Shown: positions 23,041 to 34,972 of the stretch, piece by piece
Numbering within the stretch: the stretch's first letter is position 1
How the letters are laid out: every line of letters starts with the position of its first letter
DNA from: Heligmosomoides polygyrus polygyrus
Taxonomy: Eukaryota > Nematoda > Chromadorea > Rhabditida > Heligmosomidae
Reading direction: 5' to 3'
Length of the DNA: 64,000 nt
NCBI GenBank assembly: GCA_947396885.1
Contig: OX377202.1
Coordinates: 29,255,407 to 29,319,406, forward strand
Notes under the pieces: generated by a model
Databases searched by the model: none
What the model was told of the DNA's origin: nothing
Seen by the model: only the letters and a program-made list of their open reading frames with translations
Position numbers and translations under genes: made by a program

Positions 23041-23393
23041 CCCTGAAGTCTACTTTTGTTGGTCACTTCTGCTTTGTTGTTTGTCGCTCATGGCATTCTT
23101 GTACAAAGAACATGAGCGCTGACCTCGTTGAATGATTTTTTTCAAGATTGTTTGTTATGTTACACTTCACCACCGTGAGTGGCGGCGTATCGTCAGCGTT
23201 TCGCGAGCTAAGTATTCCCCTGCTGTATCTATTCTTATTTGTGTTTTTATAGCAGTCTCGTTTTTAAGCTATTTAATACGTGTTTGGTTGCGTTATTTTA
23301 CTAACTCTAGGGCTACTCCTCCATTAGTCTTGCTGGCCGTAGTTTGGTTGTCGGTGCGTTTAATTGATTCATCTCTGCCGTCAACAGGTCAAC

Positions 23394-24069
23394 ATGTCTC
23401 AGAGAGCTAAGTCCAGCAAGAAGGTTACTGAGGCCTCAGCAAAAGTCTGTGTTAACAGTCAAGAGCAAGTTAGCAGCAGCGTGAGTTGCTCTGCTGTAGA
23501 AGACTTTTCTAAGTTCTCAGTAAGCGAACTTATAAACGCAGTTCTGATAAGAAACAAAGACCCTATCATCGAGTAGATGATGTACGCACTAATCTCCAAA
23601 CTTCCACAGGAGATGTCAGAACGAATAGAGATGGAGAAGAAGGAACGAAGCATCGTTATTGAGTGGCTCCCTGAAGCTGCCCCGGACCTTCCTCCTTCAG
23701 CGAAACAGAAGGATCTCGAAGCGAAAGTAAGTGAGGTCTTTGATGTCTTAGATCTCGAGTGCCGTCCATTAGAGGTCTATCGCATGGGTCGGCATGAACG
23801 CGGTCATATCCGCAAGGTGAAGGTGGTATTGCCATCAAAGTCTCATTGGGCTACTGCCTTAAAAAATTCTTGGAGGCTTCGAGTCTCTACCACCTTCAGC
23901 AAGGTTAGAGTCCGCCGCAGCATGACCTCTGAGGAACGGCAGCAAGAATATCAGTTAAGGCAGGAGTGTGGGATAGGAACAAGCGGGCAAACGATCGCAT
24001 TTGGGTGGTATACCGTGGAGAGTTAAGGCGCGTCGAAGACCTTCCCAAGCGAAGGGCACAGAGAAACGC
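23394..24069 (+). pseudogene. CR1-like ORF1 (nucleic-acid-binding protein), broken
   Basis: The frame starts at ATG 23394 (MSQRAKSSKK), runs to a TAG at 23574 (SELINAVLIRNKDPIIE then stop) and resumes in frame with LPQEMSERIEMEKKERSIVI. The segment RSIVIEWLPEAA, followed about 45 residues later by LEVYRMGRHERGHIRKVKVV and by a basic RRSMTSEERQQEYQLR tail, parallels ORF1 of the minus-strand element at 45745-46624 (RSIVVYGITE, FRMGKP, RLLNVVL). This is the RNA-binding ORF1 type seen in CR1/jockey-group elements. A frameshift near 23965 precedes a stop near 24067. ORF1 proteins package element RNA. Confidence 0.72.
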
Positions 24070-24100
24070 CTAACTGGACACGGTGTACCTCCCACGTCCA

Positions 24101-24819
24101 TGAAGAGCTTCCTCTTCAACTCTCGTAGCCTGGTGAATAAGATACATCACCTTCATCTCTTCCTGTCCCACTATGAACCCGACTTGTTGTTTATAACAGA
24201 AACATGGCTCTCCAGCAAAATATTAGACTCGGAAATACTTTTTAATTTCCCGTACAAGCTCTTTAGAAGTGACCGCACGAATCGCAAAGGTGGGAGTATT
24301 TGTTGCCTGGCTAAAAATGCGATTAGTTTGACAGCTGTTACCAGCCCTGCAGACCTGCATTCTGATATTCTTTGTCTTGATGTCTTTGATGCCTCGTATT
24401 CGGTGGCATTTAGGATGGTTCTCGTGTACCGACCACCAAATTCAAGCACGCGCGAAGACGATGCTCTCATAGATTCATTAGTGGAACTGTGTCTCTCAAA
24501 CAATCACTTAATAGTATTGGGTGACTTCAATCTTGATATTGATTGGGTTCATGGTGCAGTTCCTAAGAGGCAAAATTTGGCAAAGTTAACGGAATTCTTT
24601 GAATGCTGTAGCCTGACCCAACAAGTAAACAGACCTACTCGAAATGATGCAATTCTTGACATAATCCTCACTTCAGCTCCTATCCTGAGCAACATTTATG
24701 TACTTCCTCCTTTTGCAACAGCTGACCACAACGTAGTGGCCTTTGAAGTTCACATACCGTTACTGAAGCAGCGGGATTTACCACTTCCGAACTTTATCAA
24801 GGCAACTATACGGGTTTAG
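24101..24819 (+). pseudogene. CR1-like ORF2 N-terminal part: apurinic-type endonuclease
   Basis: An open frame from ATG 24101 encodes an exonuclease-endonuclease-phosphatase fold domain: FNSRSLVNKIHHLHLFLSHY at the N terminus, PDLLFITETWLSS (catalytic Glu) near residue 30, VLVYRPPNSS near 110, LIVLGDFNLDIDW (catalytic Asp and Asn) near 135, and TADHNVVAFEV (catalytic Asp-His pair) near 208. All key residues appear present. In intact elements this enzyme nicks the target and primes reverse transcription. The frame hits a stop at 24817, and the reading continues in another frame (VDWWTVFQEYQN near 24838), so the fusion to the reverse transcriptase is broken by a frameshift. Confidence 0.85.
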
Positions 24820-26944
24820 CAAATTATTTCGGTTCTGTGGATTGGTGGACAGTCTTTCAAGAATATCAAAACATTGACGACTTGTATGAGAGGTTCTGCC
24901 GCGTTGTTACTCTGGCTTATCAAGGTATGTACCATTGCAATCAACAAAACCCCTAGTAAAACATTATCCGATGCACATATCCAATCTGATGGCTTAAAAA
25001 ACACGTTTCTTTAAATCAGTAAAAAATCCTCTTTCACATCCACAATACAAGAAGGTGTGTCAGGAATTGGATCATCACTTGAGTAGATTTGCAGCATACT
25101 GTGAAAGATGTTCTTCAAAATCACGTAATAAGAAGGCTCTGTATTCCTTAATACGATTTAAATTGAAAGGTCACACAGAGTTGCCTGTCCTAAAAGACGA
25201 CGCCGGTGTTCTTTACAAAGACGATCACCAAAAGGCTGAAGCACTTGCAAGCTATTTCGCTTCCGTTTTCACTTCAACACCAGAAGATATGTCAAATGAA
25301 TTGAGTAGCTTGCTCAAGCAATCAGAAACAGCTGAGAAATTGGACGTAGGCGGAGTATACATATGAGTTTGTGATAGAGCCCAGTGAGGTGTTAAGAATT
25401 ATGAAGCAGCTGAAGAGTTCTACGTCAGCAACTTTTGATGGGATTCCGCAAACAGTGTATCAAAAATGCGCACATTCACTGTACAGGCCCCTTTCAATGA
25501 TTTTTAATATTTCCTTGATGTATAGCGAAGTCCCCGAAGTCTGGAAGGAGTGCATTATCACGGCTATTCCAAAAAACCAAATTCCGTTTTACTTTCCTCC
25601 TTCCGGCCTATAAGTATAACACCTACACTAATTAAAATATTAGAAAAAATTGTGCGAGATAGAATAGTAGCTCATCTGTCGAGAAACAGATTAATTCCTC
25701 CTAAGCAGCACGGTTTTGTGGTAGGTGCTTCTACAACCACTCAGCTTGAAGATTCTGTCTTTGATTGGAATTTCGCTATTAACAACTGAAACTCGGTTGA
25801 TGTCATCTACTTTAACTTGTCCAAAGCTTTTGATAGGGTATGCCACGAGAAACTTCTAATCAAGCTGCACCAACTTGGTATTCAAGGCTTTCTTTTGAGA
25901 TGGATTCACTCGTATTTAAGTGGAAGACATATGCGCGTTAAAGTTAGGAATTCCTTTTCAAGATGCTTTGATTGCAAAAACGAAGTACACCAGGGAGGCG
26001 CATTTTTACCGGTGTTGTTTCTTGCATACACGTGTGATCTTCCTTCAAGATTAGCGGTTAGTAACCAAGTGAAGGTACAAATGTATGCTGACGACAAAAA
26101 TATACGGTGCATACAACAGTGCCAACAATGATCAGGTATGTCAAGCTTTATCTCAAGCTGTCAATATTATGATGGATTGGGCTGGTGCTTGGCAAATACC
26201 TGTGAATATATCCAAAACCTCTGTTTTCCATATTGGTACTTCAGAGAATATTGAGTACAATCTCAATAACCATGTCCTCAGCTCTGTATCTGAGATTCGT
26301 GATTTAGGAGTTTTCATTGATCGTAAGTTAAATTTTGGAAGTCATATAGATGCCACCGTACAAAGAGCTTTTTCCACTCTGTTTTTGATTTTTAAAAATA
26401 TTAAAAACGCTAAAAGCTTAATCCTGGTTAATTTATACGAATCATATGTCGTACCACTATTGGAATATTGCTGCCAGGCTTGGAGTCCATTCACAAAAAA
26501 TTCCAATCCAAGCTTGAAAAGGTGCAAAAAACGTTTACAAAAATTTTGTTTAACAGATGCATACGGTCCTCAACTGATTCTGGTACGATTCCTAGTTATA
26601 AGGAAAGACTTATGCTTTTTAAACTTAAAAGTCTGTTTTACAGGCTCATTTTTAATGATCTGGTCTTCTGTTTTAAGGTACTAAAAGGGGAATCAATTCT
26701 CAGAGCAAGCAAGTGCTGGGTATTTTTGCCAACATTGGGTCACCGAAATCCTTACTGTTTTCGCTATCCCGGAATCAAGAAGAAGAACCGTGAAAAGATC
26801 TTCAATTCCATTTTCTTTCGGGGCGCTCGATGGCTACAAATGTTACCTGCAAGTCTACTAGAAGCTCCGAATGTTACTATTTTTCGTAGGAACTTAAAAA
26901 AGATTGACTTGCTTTCAGTTTTGCACATTGTCGACATAACTTAA
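24820..26944 (+). pseudogene. CR1-like ORF2 reverse transcriptase and C-terminal region, multiply disrupted
   Basis: Successive frames give the linker (ALYSLIRFKLKGHTELPVLK near 25137), fingers (FDGIPQTVYQ; SFRPISITPTLIKILEK near 25600), KQHGFVVGASTTTQLEDSVF near 25700, the palm first catalytic block VIYFNLSKAFDRV near 25804, a degenerate HQGGAFLPVLF motif near 25990, and MYADDKNIR near 26083. The first catalytic position, normally Asp (YFD), is Asn here (AAC). Thumb and tail follow to a stop at 26942. Frameshifts occur near 25366, 25600, 26100 and 26520, with a TGA near 25787. The enzyme is inactive. Confidence 0.85.
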
Positions 26945-27656
26945 GTACAACACTTTTTTTGCAATTCTTTTTGTTCACGTTTTTTTTAGTTTTTTTCGGA
27001 GACTTCTATTTTTTTTCTTTTTTGTTTTTTTGGAGGCTTCTTTTTTTCCTGTTTCTAAGTTTGCGTTCCCACCTTAGTAGAGGAGTTTGAGTTATTGTGT
27101 TTATTCCTATTTTATAGTAACTACTTATAGTAACTCTTGCTATGTAATGTTTTGCTATGTAGTGCTTGTCTCCTATGTCTCTGTATCTGATTACGTTTTT
27201 GCACGGCTCTGCTTTTTCTGACACATTGTTTATTGTTTTTGTTCTATTTCATCAAAAAAATTTAATGTTACCTTACCCTTCTCATACAACCGTCAAATGG
27301 GCACTGATGGAGGCGGCGGACCTACTAAGCTGGTATCTGGGGCCGTTTCTAGCGACTTGCAGTGTTGACCGACCACTGCTCGTCTTCATCAAGTTCCCCT
27401 ACCCCAGACCCGCATATTTGAAAGCTGATTTCATTTGATTTTTGAGACTGCTTTTCCTCTTGATTGAAGGTTGTTCTCATCTGATAGTTAGGTTGAAGCA
27501 TTTGGTTGATCTGTTGAGATTTCATTTTAATTTACTTGGTGATTCTCGATTTTCTTTACATCGTGTCCACTGTGTTTCATTAACTATTTTAACGCACAAT
27601 TTTGTGCAAATAAATGAATGAATAAATAAATATATAAATAAATAATAAATAAATGT
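26945..27656 (+). repeat. 3' untranslated region and short-repeat tail of element A
   Basis: T-rich sequence (26950-27060) and a stretch with CGGACCTACTAAGCTGGTAT lie between the ORF2 stop and an (AAATAAAT)-type tail at about 27608-27655. CR1-like elements commonly end in a short tandem repeat instead of poly(A). The minus-strand element ends in the matching (TTTA)n at 42656-42674. Confidence 0.6.
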
Positions 27657-27944
27657 TCTTTTCTTTAACAAATTTCGTTCTTTCGTTTTTCTTCTACGGC
27701 GTATTATCGAAAATAAATACGATATGAGTGGATTGCAGGAATGGTATAAGAGGATAGTTTGTTGAGAATTTATTAGGTTCGTCGAAAACTTTTCCAACAC
27801 TTTACAGGATTGTCGTTAAAGTTGTTAAAGCGCAAACAGGATCTTGTGTTGTGGCGTCACAGCGTATTTTTGATGCGTTATCGCGCATACTTTGTCAAGC
27901 CTCGCCGTTCTGGTGCAGTAACGATGACCTTTCTAAAGCAATCA

Positions 27945-28730
27945 TCTGTGTCACCTGTCGTCCCGTTGATATTCGACTTTCTCGAGCAGGCACCAGCAGG
28001 GTCTCCATTCGTCCCTGTGGCGTGCCAGAGTGCTCCAATGGATAACCTCGCTTGAGGGACACGAAGAGCGTCGTACCGGTCGTTCAGGGGTTTCACGAAG
28101 AATTCTGACCAGCGCGTTGGTGGGCATCCTGGCGTTCTCCTTCATCCCTGCGGAATCCATTCGGTGACTGCTCTCGTCCAGCGGGTGTCTGCGAAGCGCA
28201 TTACGTGGCCGGCCCACATAATTTTCGACGACTTGGCTCATGCGACAGCGTCTCTGATCTTCGACGAAGCTCGGAACTCCGAAGGCATTCTCTTACTTGC
28301 GTGAGTAGCGTCACTTCGAACATTGGCCTCTCGATTCCACACTCCACGACGCTGATCGCGTGCTCATCCTGCTTTTCTATGGCCCAGGTCTCTGAGGCGT
28401 ATGTTAGGGTAGGAAGAACAGTGGAGTCAATAGGTGGGCACGGAGTCGGACGTGCTTCGTCTTCTTCGCGATTTCTTCGACGTCGTGAACGCACTCGAGT
28501 CGCTCGTTTCCTCCAGCTCAGCGTGCTAGTTCGTTGGCCATGTTGACTTCGCGACCCAGATACACATAGCTGGAGCTTTCGGAGAAGTTCTTTCCGTTGA
28601 GCGAGAATGGGGCATCAGAAACTCGACCTTTCCTCATGAACATAAGCAGTAGCCCTCTAAAGCCCATCGTCCATAGTACCGGCTGCGCCGCTTCGTCCAA
28701 TCAGCACAAGCGGCGCGAAGGATGAAGAGC
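27945..28730 (-). pseudogene. RTE-type retrotransposon C-terminal fragment
   Basis: Minus-strand frames read, in order, FMRKGRVSDAPFSLNGKNFS and SSSYVYLGREVNMANEL (28640-28520), STVLPTLTYASETWAIEKQD (about 28430-28370), RECLRSSELRRRS near 28275, then RTPGCPPTRWSEFF-type words near 28110 and LNDRYDALRVPQ near 28065, ending YQRDDR at about 27951. This is the same RTE family as 4690-5540, here better preserved. Stops and frameshifts break it in several places. It starts only about 290 bp downstream of element A's tail and faces it. Confidence 0.85.
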
Positions 28731-30640
28731 TGCGCAAAAGGACGCCAAAGAGCGCACGCCACGTATCGTGTCTGAAGCAAGTCGCGTTAGGGCGTTCGTC
28801 CAAACGTATGGATGGGCTCCTTCCATCAGCCCATCTATTCTAAGTAAAGTGTTAATCGCAACTCCACAGTGGCCATTTGGCTTTAAGGCCGGAGCTATCC
28901 CATATGATCGACTTCGCTTTGGGTGTCTCTCATCTCGTAACTAGTGGCGACACTTGGATGTACTCAAAGGTCTGTCGTGGAGCAGCTAGGGATCCTTGGC
29001 TACCACAAAGCTCTGTCGTCTTGGTAATACACGAGCTGCGGGACTGCGACAAAGCATGTCGAATCAGTACTGCTTAGTCCTTCTACCGTACAGAACGGAT
29101 TTTCCCACATTTTTACTGTTGTGTTCTATACGTGCACCATATTGCAGGAAGACCCAACGGCTGCCACGCGGTGAATCAGCTCCAACGCAGACGACAGCTT
29201 GAATAAAGGGAGTTCTACTATGTTGCAGGTGGGATTCATCGTCAGAAGGGACGCTTCACTGGAAACTGTTGGGTGATAACACAACAGTGACAGTGTCGAG
29301 CTTCGCTATCCATCTTGAGGTCCTTGCCTACGTAATGAGTCAAAAACGCCCAGACCTGAGCTATGTCTACCTCCTGTAACGCACGTCCTCACGTTGAGAA
29401 AGTGAGCCGCGAGAAATTTTAGGGATTATGCTGGGAAATAATATTCCATCATCAGTGCTTCGCTGACTGCCATTTATTTGGAGCGTTGAGCTGGTACCTC
29501 ACAGCCGATACCGACACCGAATCGAGATGGAGTTGCTCGGTCATTCGCTCTATGCAAAAACTGACATGATGGGACATTTTTACCAGATAACGTTCTTTCA
29601 GATTTTCTTCACAGCTTCCGGCGAAGAGTAGTTGACGTGCTACCAGCAAGAAGGGGAAGAATCCAGCGCTTGAATGGAAATTACATCATTGACTTTGAAT
29701 ATTAGTGCAACTGTGTCTGTTATGTTATTGCTGCAAAATCCTTCGATATACCTAAAATATAGCGACGTGAAATGAACTCCGTAGTACCACGAGTATGACA
29801 TAAGATCCGGATTAAGCTGAGCGCTTCCGAACTAAGTAAAGCTACTGTATGTTTGATGAATCCGAACCTCTGAGCAACGCTGAACGGTGGTCTCAGCCTA
29901 AGCCTCACCAAGTCAAGCCAGATTAAAAATGGCGTGACTAACGCCATCAGAGGAAAACAATTCGTGCTCCGGGAATGAACCCTGTCATCACAGTCGTCAT
30001 CAATTCGCAGGAGATTTGTGCAACAAATGGAATGGAGCAAGAAAAACTGGATGCCTCCATTTGCCGACACTTCCGAGGACTTGTCGACTGGACGTCAGAT
30101 GCTTCGAGAAAAGGCAGAAAAGAGCAGTGGAACCACAGAAATCGAAGAAAGACGGATGAGTTGCTACGATGATGTACGAATCCGGCTAGGAAAGCAGAAT
30201 TGAAGATTTCTCGAAGAGCATGGGGACGCGTCATACGCATTTGACTATCACATTGTGCTGTGAAGCTTAACCCTTACGGTATGTGAAGCCATGGACATTC
30301 GACGCTAACAGTTAACATTTTCAATGTGCAGCGCTAGTCTTTCAAGGAATCACCAAACAATATTTCATTTCAATAAGCACAAAGTATAGAGATAAAAGTT
30401 AATCGATATGCTTTTGGATGAGCTACGCATTCTACTCCTACGTGGTGTTGTAGAAGAAATTTTCCGACGAAATGGTTTGCGGTGGGCAGTCCATGAGCAA
30501 ATAAGTGTTCTTTCACTTTTAGACAAGCCTTGTACCACTTCACCGACTATGGAGGAATGCAAGGCCTTCAACAGAACCTGAGGTAAGAATTTAGATACGG
30601 GATGCCTACGACGAATAGCGCCTCCACTAGCTGAGCTATT
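28730..30640. other. No gene recognised
   Basis: Short frames only. A tRNA A-box-like TAGCTCAGCTAGTGG sits on the minus strand at about 30622-30636, next to the ATT array, but no cloverleaf could be drawn. Confidence 0.35.
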
Positions 30641-30651
30641 AGGTTAGGCAC

Positions 30652-30783
<132 letters not shown>

Positions 30784-31119
30784 GTTATTTCATTAATCGA
30801 TAAAGTTCGGCGTTAGTCAATCCCTTTACGGTATGACACACGCCTTCTATCTTTGTCGGTTGTAGAAGAGGCCACCCCAACGAGTGACTATCCTATCGGA
30901 TAGCATACTGTGGCAAGGGAAGACGCCCTGCTTTATCCTTCCAGTCCAAATCTGCTAATCACCTCCTCTTAGCGGTAAAAGGTTTGACTTGGGGGAGAAG
31001 GAAGCGAGACAAGAACTTATGTTATTGGTGCACGTGTGTGGGGACTTCTCCGGCTGCGCTGTCACGTATGGTTATTTGAAAACGTAAATATTCAGTATAC
31101 TTGTGCTCGAATAATCGAA

Positions 31120-31375
31120 TTCGAATAAATATTCGAATATTTAATTCGAATTCGAATTTCGATTATTTGATTATTCGAGTTTCATAAATTCGAATAATTA
31201 TCGAATTTGATTATTCGAGGTTTGCAATTTCGAATAATTATTCGAATTCGATTACTCGAGGTTTGAAAATTCGAATAATTATTTGAATTCGATTACTCGA
31301 GGTTTGAAAATTCGAATAATTATTCGAATTCGATTATTCGAGGTGCGAGAATTCTAATAATATTCGAATTTCGAA
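31120..31375. repeat. 41-bp minisatellite rich in TTCGAA palindromes
   Basis: Units of 41 bp containing GATTA(T/C)TCGAGG and TTCGAATAATTATTCGAA repeat at 31209, 31250, 31291 and 31332, with more diverged flanking units back to about 31120. Each unit is itself close to palindromic. A looser tract of the same words lies at 1225-1400. Confidence 0.85.
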
Positions 31376-31696
31376 TACGTGGTTGTTTCGAATGTGGCAT
31401 AATGATGATTTTTGTGAGCGGCGTTCATTTCGGTGACGATTGTTTTCGGTAGCACACTGTCGAGGAGCTCACCGTAACGAAAACGCATTCAATATCCTAT
31501 CACACATATGTAGAAGGGTATTGTGTGTGTGCGTGCGTGTTTCCATCAGTCCATCACAACTGGCGTGGGGAAATGGCGTATTGGCGATACTGATCGCAGT
31601 TGATGGCGATCGACTGCGGTCCGAAGCTTCAGCTGTTGGGGTAGTCGATCTCGCTGAACACAAATTTGAAGTTCGTTTTTGAAATTATCGGTTAAA

Positions 31697-31828
31697 GTTG
31701 ATCGAGCTATTGATTTTCTATGGGGAATTCGTTGAGGCGAATCAATTGTACGACCGGTCTTAGTTGATCGAGCTATTGATTTTCTATGGGGAATGTGTTG
31801 AGGCGAATCAATTGTATGACGGTCTTAG
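31697..31828. repeat. 66-bp tandem duplication
   Basis: Two units starting GTTGATCGAGCTATTGATTT at 31697 and 31763 differ at only a few bases. Confidence 0.9.
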
Positions 31829-31954
31829 TCGATATTTTCAAAACCTAACTTCACATTTGCGTTCTCTGCGACGACTTTCATCGATGTCATACACTTGAAT
31901 ACTCTACGGAATTTGCACAATAAACACAAATTTTGACGGAAAATTAAAGAATGA

Positions 31955-32135
31955 ATTCAGATTCGTGTTCAGTGACCTCGATTACCTCAGGCCTGAAGTT
32001 TCGATCTTGTTGAGTGATATTTACGAAAAATCGATAATTTGATTAATATCTCTTGATGGCAACAGTTACTGCAAAAACTAACTTAATATTCGTGTTCAGC
32101 GACCTCGATTGCTTCGGGACTGAAGCTCACATTTT
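31955..32135. repeat. Diverged direct repeat
   Basis: TTCGTGTTCAG(T/C)GACCTCGATT followed by a CTGAAG word occurs at about 31962 and again at about 32090. Confidence 0.6.
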
Positions 32136-32539
32136 GCATATATGACACGACTATATACCATTTTCAGTTGAAATTCAAAGTTTTTCAAATCAAATTCAAC
32201 GTTGTTACACGGGGAAGATTCCAGAAGAACGTTGAAATTTATTTTAAAAACGTTGAATTTCGACTAAAAATGCTGTATAACTCTACAATTTGATTGGCTG
32301 ACGATTCCTGTGAGATGATGAAATGAACAAATGGAGTGAACGGTTTTTTTCGCAAAGGTTTGCACTTGTGCGTAGATGTTTTACACCGTATTTCTGTAGG
32401 AATTTTTTTGTAGGATTTTGTTTGCAGGAAAAAAGTTCTCATTTCTTGCCATTTGACGAGTATTGTCAACGGTTCCAAGAAGATATTGAATATCTTTATT
32501 ATTTGCTTTTTTTAAAGAATTCAAATCTTTTATTTTGTC

Positions 32540-32704
32540 TCTGGTGAACTTACTCGCGCCTGAAATAGCACCTCCAACTAAGACAGTCTGTGTTCGCTCT
32601 GTTAAAAACAATTCTATAAACCTAAGGAGGCATTCTTCAAACCTATCTGCTCTTAGCTTCGCAAGTGGAAAACTGAATTTAATCGGATCAAAAGCCTTGG
32701 TCAT
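32540..32704 (-). pseudogene. Non-LTR reverse transcriptase palm fragment
   Basis: The minus strand reads TKAFDPIKFSFPLAKLRADR, then LLRFIELFLTERTQTVLVGG and AISGA: the segment after the first catalytic block of a CR1/jockey-like reverse transcriptase. Homology stops on one side at the head of the plus-strand element at 32715 and on the other near 32540. It is a short dead scrap. Confidence 0.65.
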
Positions 32705-32714
32705 GATAACAATA

Positions 32715-34770
32715 TGTATGCAAGCAATGTTGATTGGCTAGGATCCTTCAGTAATGTCGAGGCTGTGGAAGGCAAATATGAACTCTTCCTTGCGGTGCTA
32801 CATCACACAATTAACATATTTGTACCGACTATAAAAGTGCCTGTCTATAGGCAACGTCTTCCTTCCCACCTACGTAATCTTGCTAGTAAAAGAGCTACCG
32901 CTTGGGATACTGCGAATTCTACTGCCAAATCTGAGGACTGGCTATGTTTCCGACATCTTAGTAATATACTTGAGAAGCGCCTTTGGAAATACAACAGCAA
33001 CATGGAGAAAAATTGTTCAATCTGCGGACAAAGGTGCATTTTTCAGACTACTGAATTCCAAGCTAAATTCTAAGCCTAACATAGGCGTTTTAAAATCCAG
33101 TGAAGGGGTTATTGCCAGAACTAACAAGGAAAAAGCAGAGATGCTCACAAACACTTTTGAGCAGTCATTTATGCAGCACTCTTCTCTCGCAAATCGATGT
33201 TTTGATGGTATCTCTGCGTTTCCCTGCATGTTAGATTCAGTGTGGTTTTATGCTGAAGACATTTACAAACTGCTTAACGCTTGGCTTTCTTCTTCAGTAA
33301 CGCCTGATCATGTTCCACTCTTTTTCATGAAAAAGTGGCACATATTATAGCCAGACCTTCACAGCATTTGTTCAACCTAAGCTTCTTGAGGTTTGAAGTG
33401 CCCTCAAGGTGGAGAACCTCTCTGATTACTCCAATTCCTAAAAATAAGCCTAGCAGTCCCCCAAACACTACCGCCCTATCAGCATTACTTCGATTTTGGC
33501 TAGACTTTTTGAAAAACTTCTCAGGAAGAGGATTGTGCAACATCTTGAGCAGCATGAAATCATTTCCCAAATCAACATGGGTTTCAAAAGGGTAAATCAA
33601 CGACCACTGCCATGCTGCAATCCCTTAATGATTGGACTGCTTACTTGAATGAAGGGAAGTAGCTCCGATGTAGTTTATCTCGACTTTTGTAAGGCTTTCG
33701 ATAGGGTACCTCATGATGGCCTACTTCATAAGCTAACATAGCCGGAAATCCTAGAATCCTCGTATCGTTTCATGGATTAGGTCTTTTCTTTCTAATCGTA
33801 TTTATTGTGCGGATAAAATCAACCTTTTCTGAACCGCAATGTGTAATAAGTGGTGTGCCTCAAGGAGGAGTGCTATCCCCGATCCCCTTCAATATATATA
33901 CTTATGAACTACCTAGCATTCTTTCGGCATGCCGTAGAAAATGCATTGCTTTTGCTGACAATTTCAAAATCTATAAAAAGGTAGTTACTACGGACGATCA
34001 TCTCATACTTCAGAATGCTATAAATCTCGTCAGTGAGTGGTCACGTGAATGGGATCTTCCTCTTTGTGTGGAAAAGACCAAGGTTTTGCATCTCGGAGCT
34101 GGAAATCCTCGGTACAGTTACCACACTGCTACGTCAGCGATACAAAGTGCCAACCAGCATAGAGACTTAGGGTTTTTGATTACGAGAGATCTTAGTTTTG
34201 ATGAACACTGTGATCAGATTGCAGCTAAGGCGTTGGGCGTGATGCATAAAGTTTTCAAAGGACTAACGACAAAAAACAATTCAATGCTTCTTCAGGCCTT
34301 CAAAGCATATGTGAGGCCATTACTTGAGTATGGAACCGCTGTTTTCAATCCCTACGAACGCAAAAACATTGACAAAATTGAAAAGGTTTAGAACAGCTTC
34401 ACTAGAAAACTTATGAACAGGTCAATGGGTTTTCTTTACGATTGCTTTCCATAAGCCAAAGAAAGGAATCTGAATCTTGGCCTACGTACACTTTCTTGGA
34501 GAAGGAAAAAATTCGACTTGCTTCTTTTCCATAAAATCATACACGGTCGGTCACGTCTACATCTGAACATGTTTTGTACTGAGAGGGCATCCACCACAAG
34601 AGGAGAGGAGGCGCATCAAAAATTGTCTTGCCTAGAGCTCGAATCAATTGCAGTTCGCATTTCTTCCTCAACAGAGTCGTTCCTACGTACACACGGCTTA
34701 GCAGAACTAAACCGATTTCTGCGAATCTCAATGCTTTCAAGAAGGCAATTGATAATTTGTTAGATCCGTA
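32715..34770 (+). pseudogene. CR1-like ORF2 reverse transcriptase, 5'-truncated and disrupted
   Basis: The reading begins with NVDWLGSFSNVEAVEGKYEL near 32723 and VPVYRQRLPSHLRNLA near 32838, passes VLKSSEGVIARTNKEKAEML near 33090 and degenerate fingers near 33400. It then reads QHGFQKGKSTTTAMLQSLND (about 33570-33640), VVYLDFCKAFDRVPHDGLLH (first catalytic Asp present, near 33670), SGVPQGGVLSPIPFNIYTYE near 33850 and AFADNFKIYKK near 33950. Thumb and tail follow (VRPLLEYGTAVFNPYER near 34310) to a stop near 34761. The second Asp of the usual ADD box reads Asn (AAT). Several frameshifts and a stop at 34389 inactivate it. Confidence 0.85.
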
Positions 34771-34972
34771 ATGGCATCCTTTTGCTATGTTTCTCTACAC
34801 ATTTCGTTGTACCCCTTCAATTTTATATTATCTCAACGTTCCTTTGTTGTTATATCGATTTGCAGCTACGTGCTATTGGAGCCGTAACAACGTTCGCACC
34901 TTGGTTGATTTCATTTCCTCATGAGATATCTCATGTAATAAATATAAATATAAATATATATATAACCTACGC
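32715..34972 (+). mobile_element. CR1-like non-LTR retrotransposon, 5'-truncated (element B+)
   Basis: Starts inside ORF2, downstream of the endonuclease, and ends at a short-repeat tail (ATAAATATAAAT-like) at 34938-34972. It belongs to the same subfamily as the minus-strand element at 42655-46640: the linker, palm and C-terminal words match in order, including an unusual FADN catalytic box. Confidence 0.8.

Larger units (their letters stand above)
23040..27656 (+). mobile_element. CR1-like non-LTR retrotransposon, near full length (element A)
   Basis: In order on the plus strand: probable 5' untranslated region, ORF1, endonuclease, reverse transcriptase with MYADD box, a C-terminal region ending at 26942, a T-rich 3' region, and a short-repeat tail of AAATAAAT-like units at 27608-27655. 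Multiple stops and frameshifts make it non-autonomous. The same gene order and tail occur on the minus strand at 42655-46640. The 5' boundary is a guess. Confidence 0.8.

Noticed and set aside
30600..30640. Possible tRNA gene on the minus strand (TAGCTCAGCTAGTGG)
   Set aside because: No acceptor, anticodon or T-arm pairing can be drawn, and the B-box candidate is too far and degenerate.
31440..31682. 80-codon frame with an opposing 64-codon frame
   Set aside because: Both strands open without motifs; no support for either.
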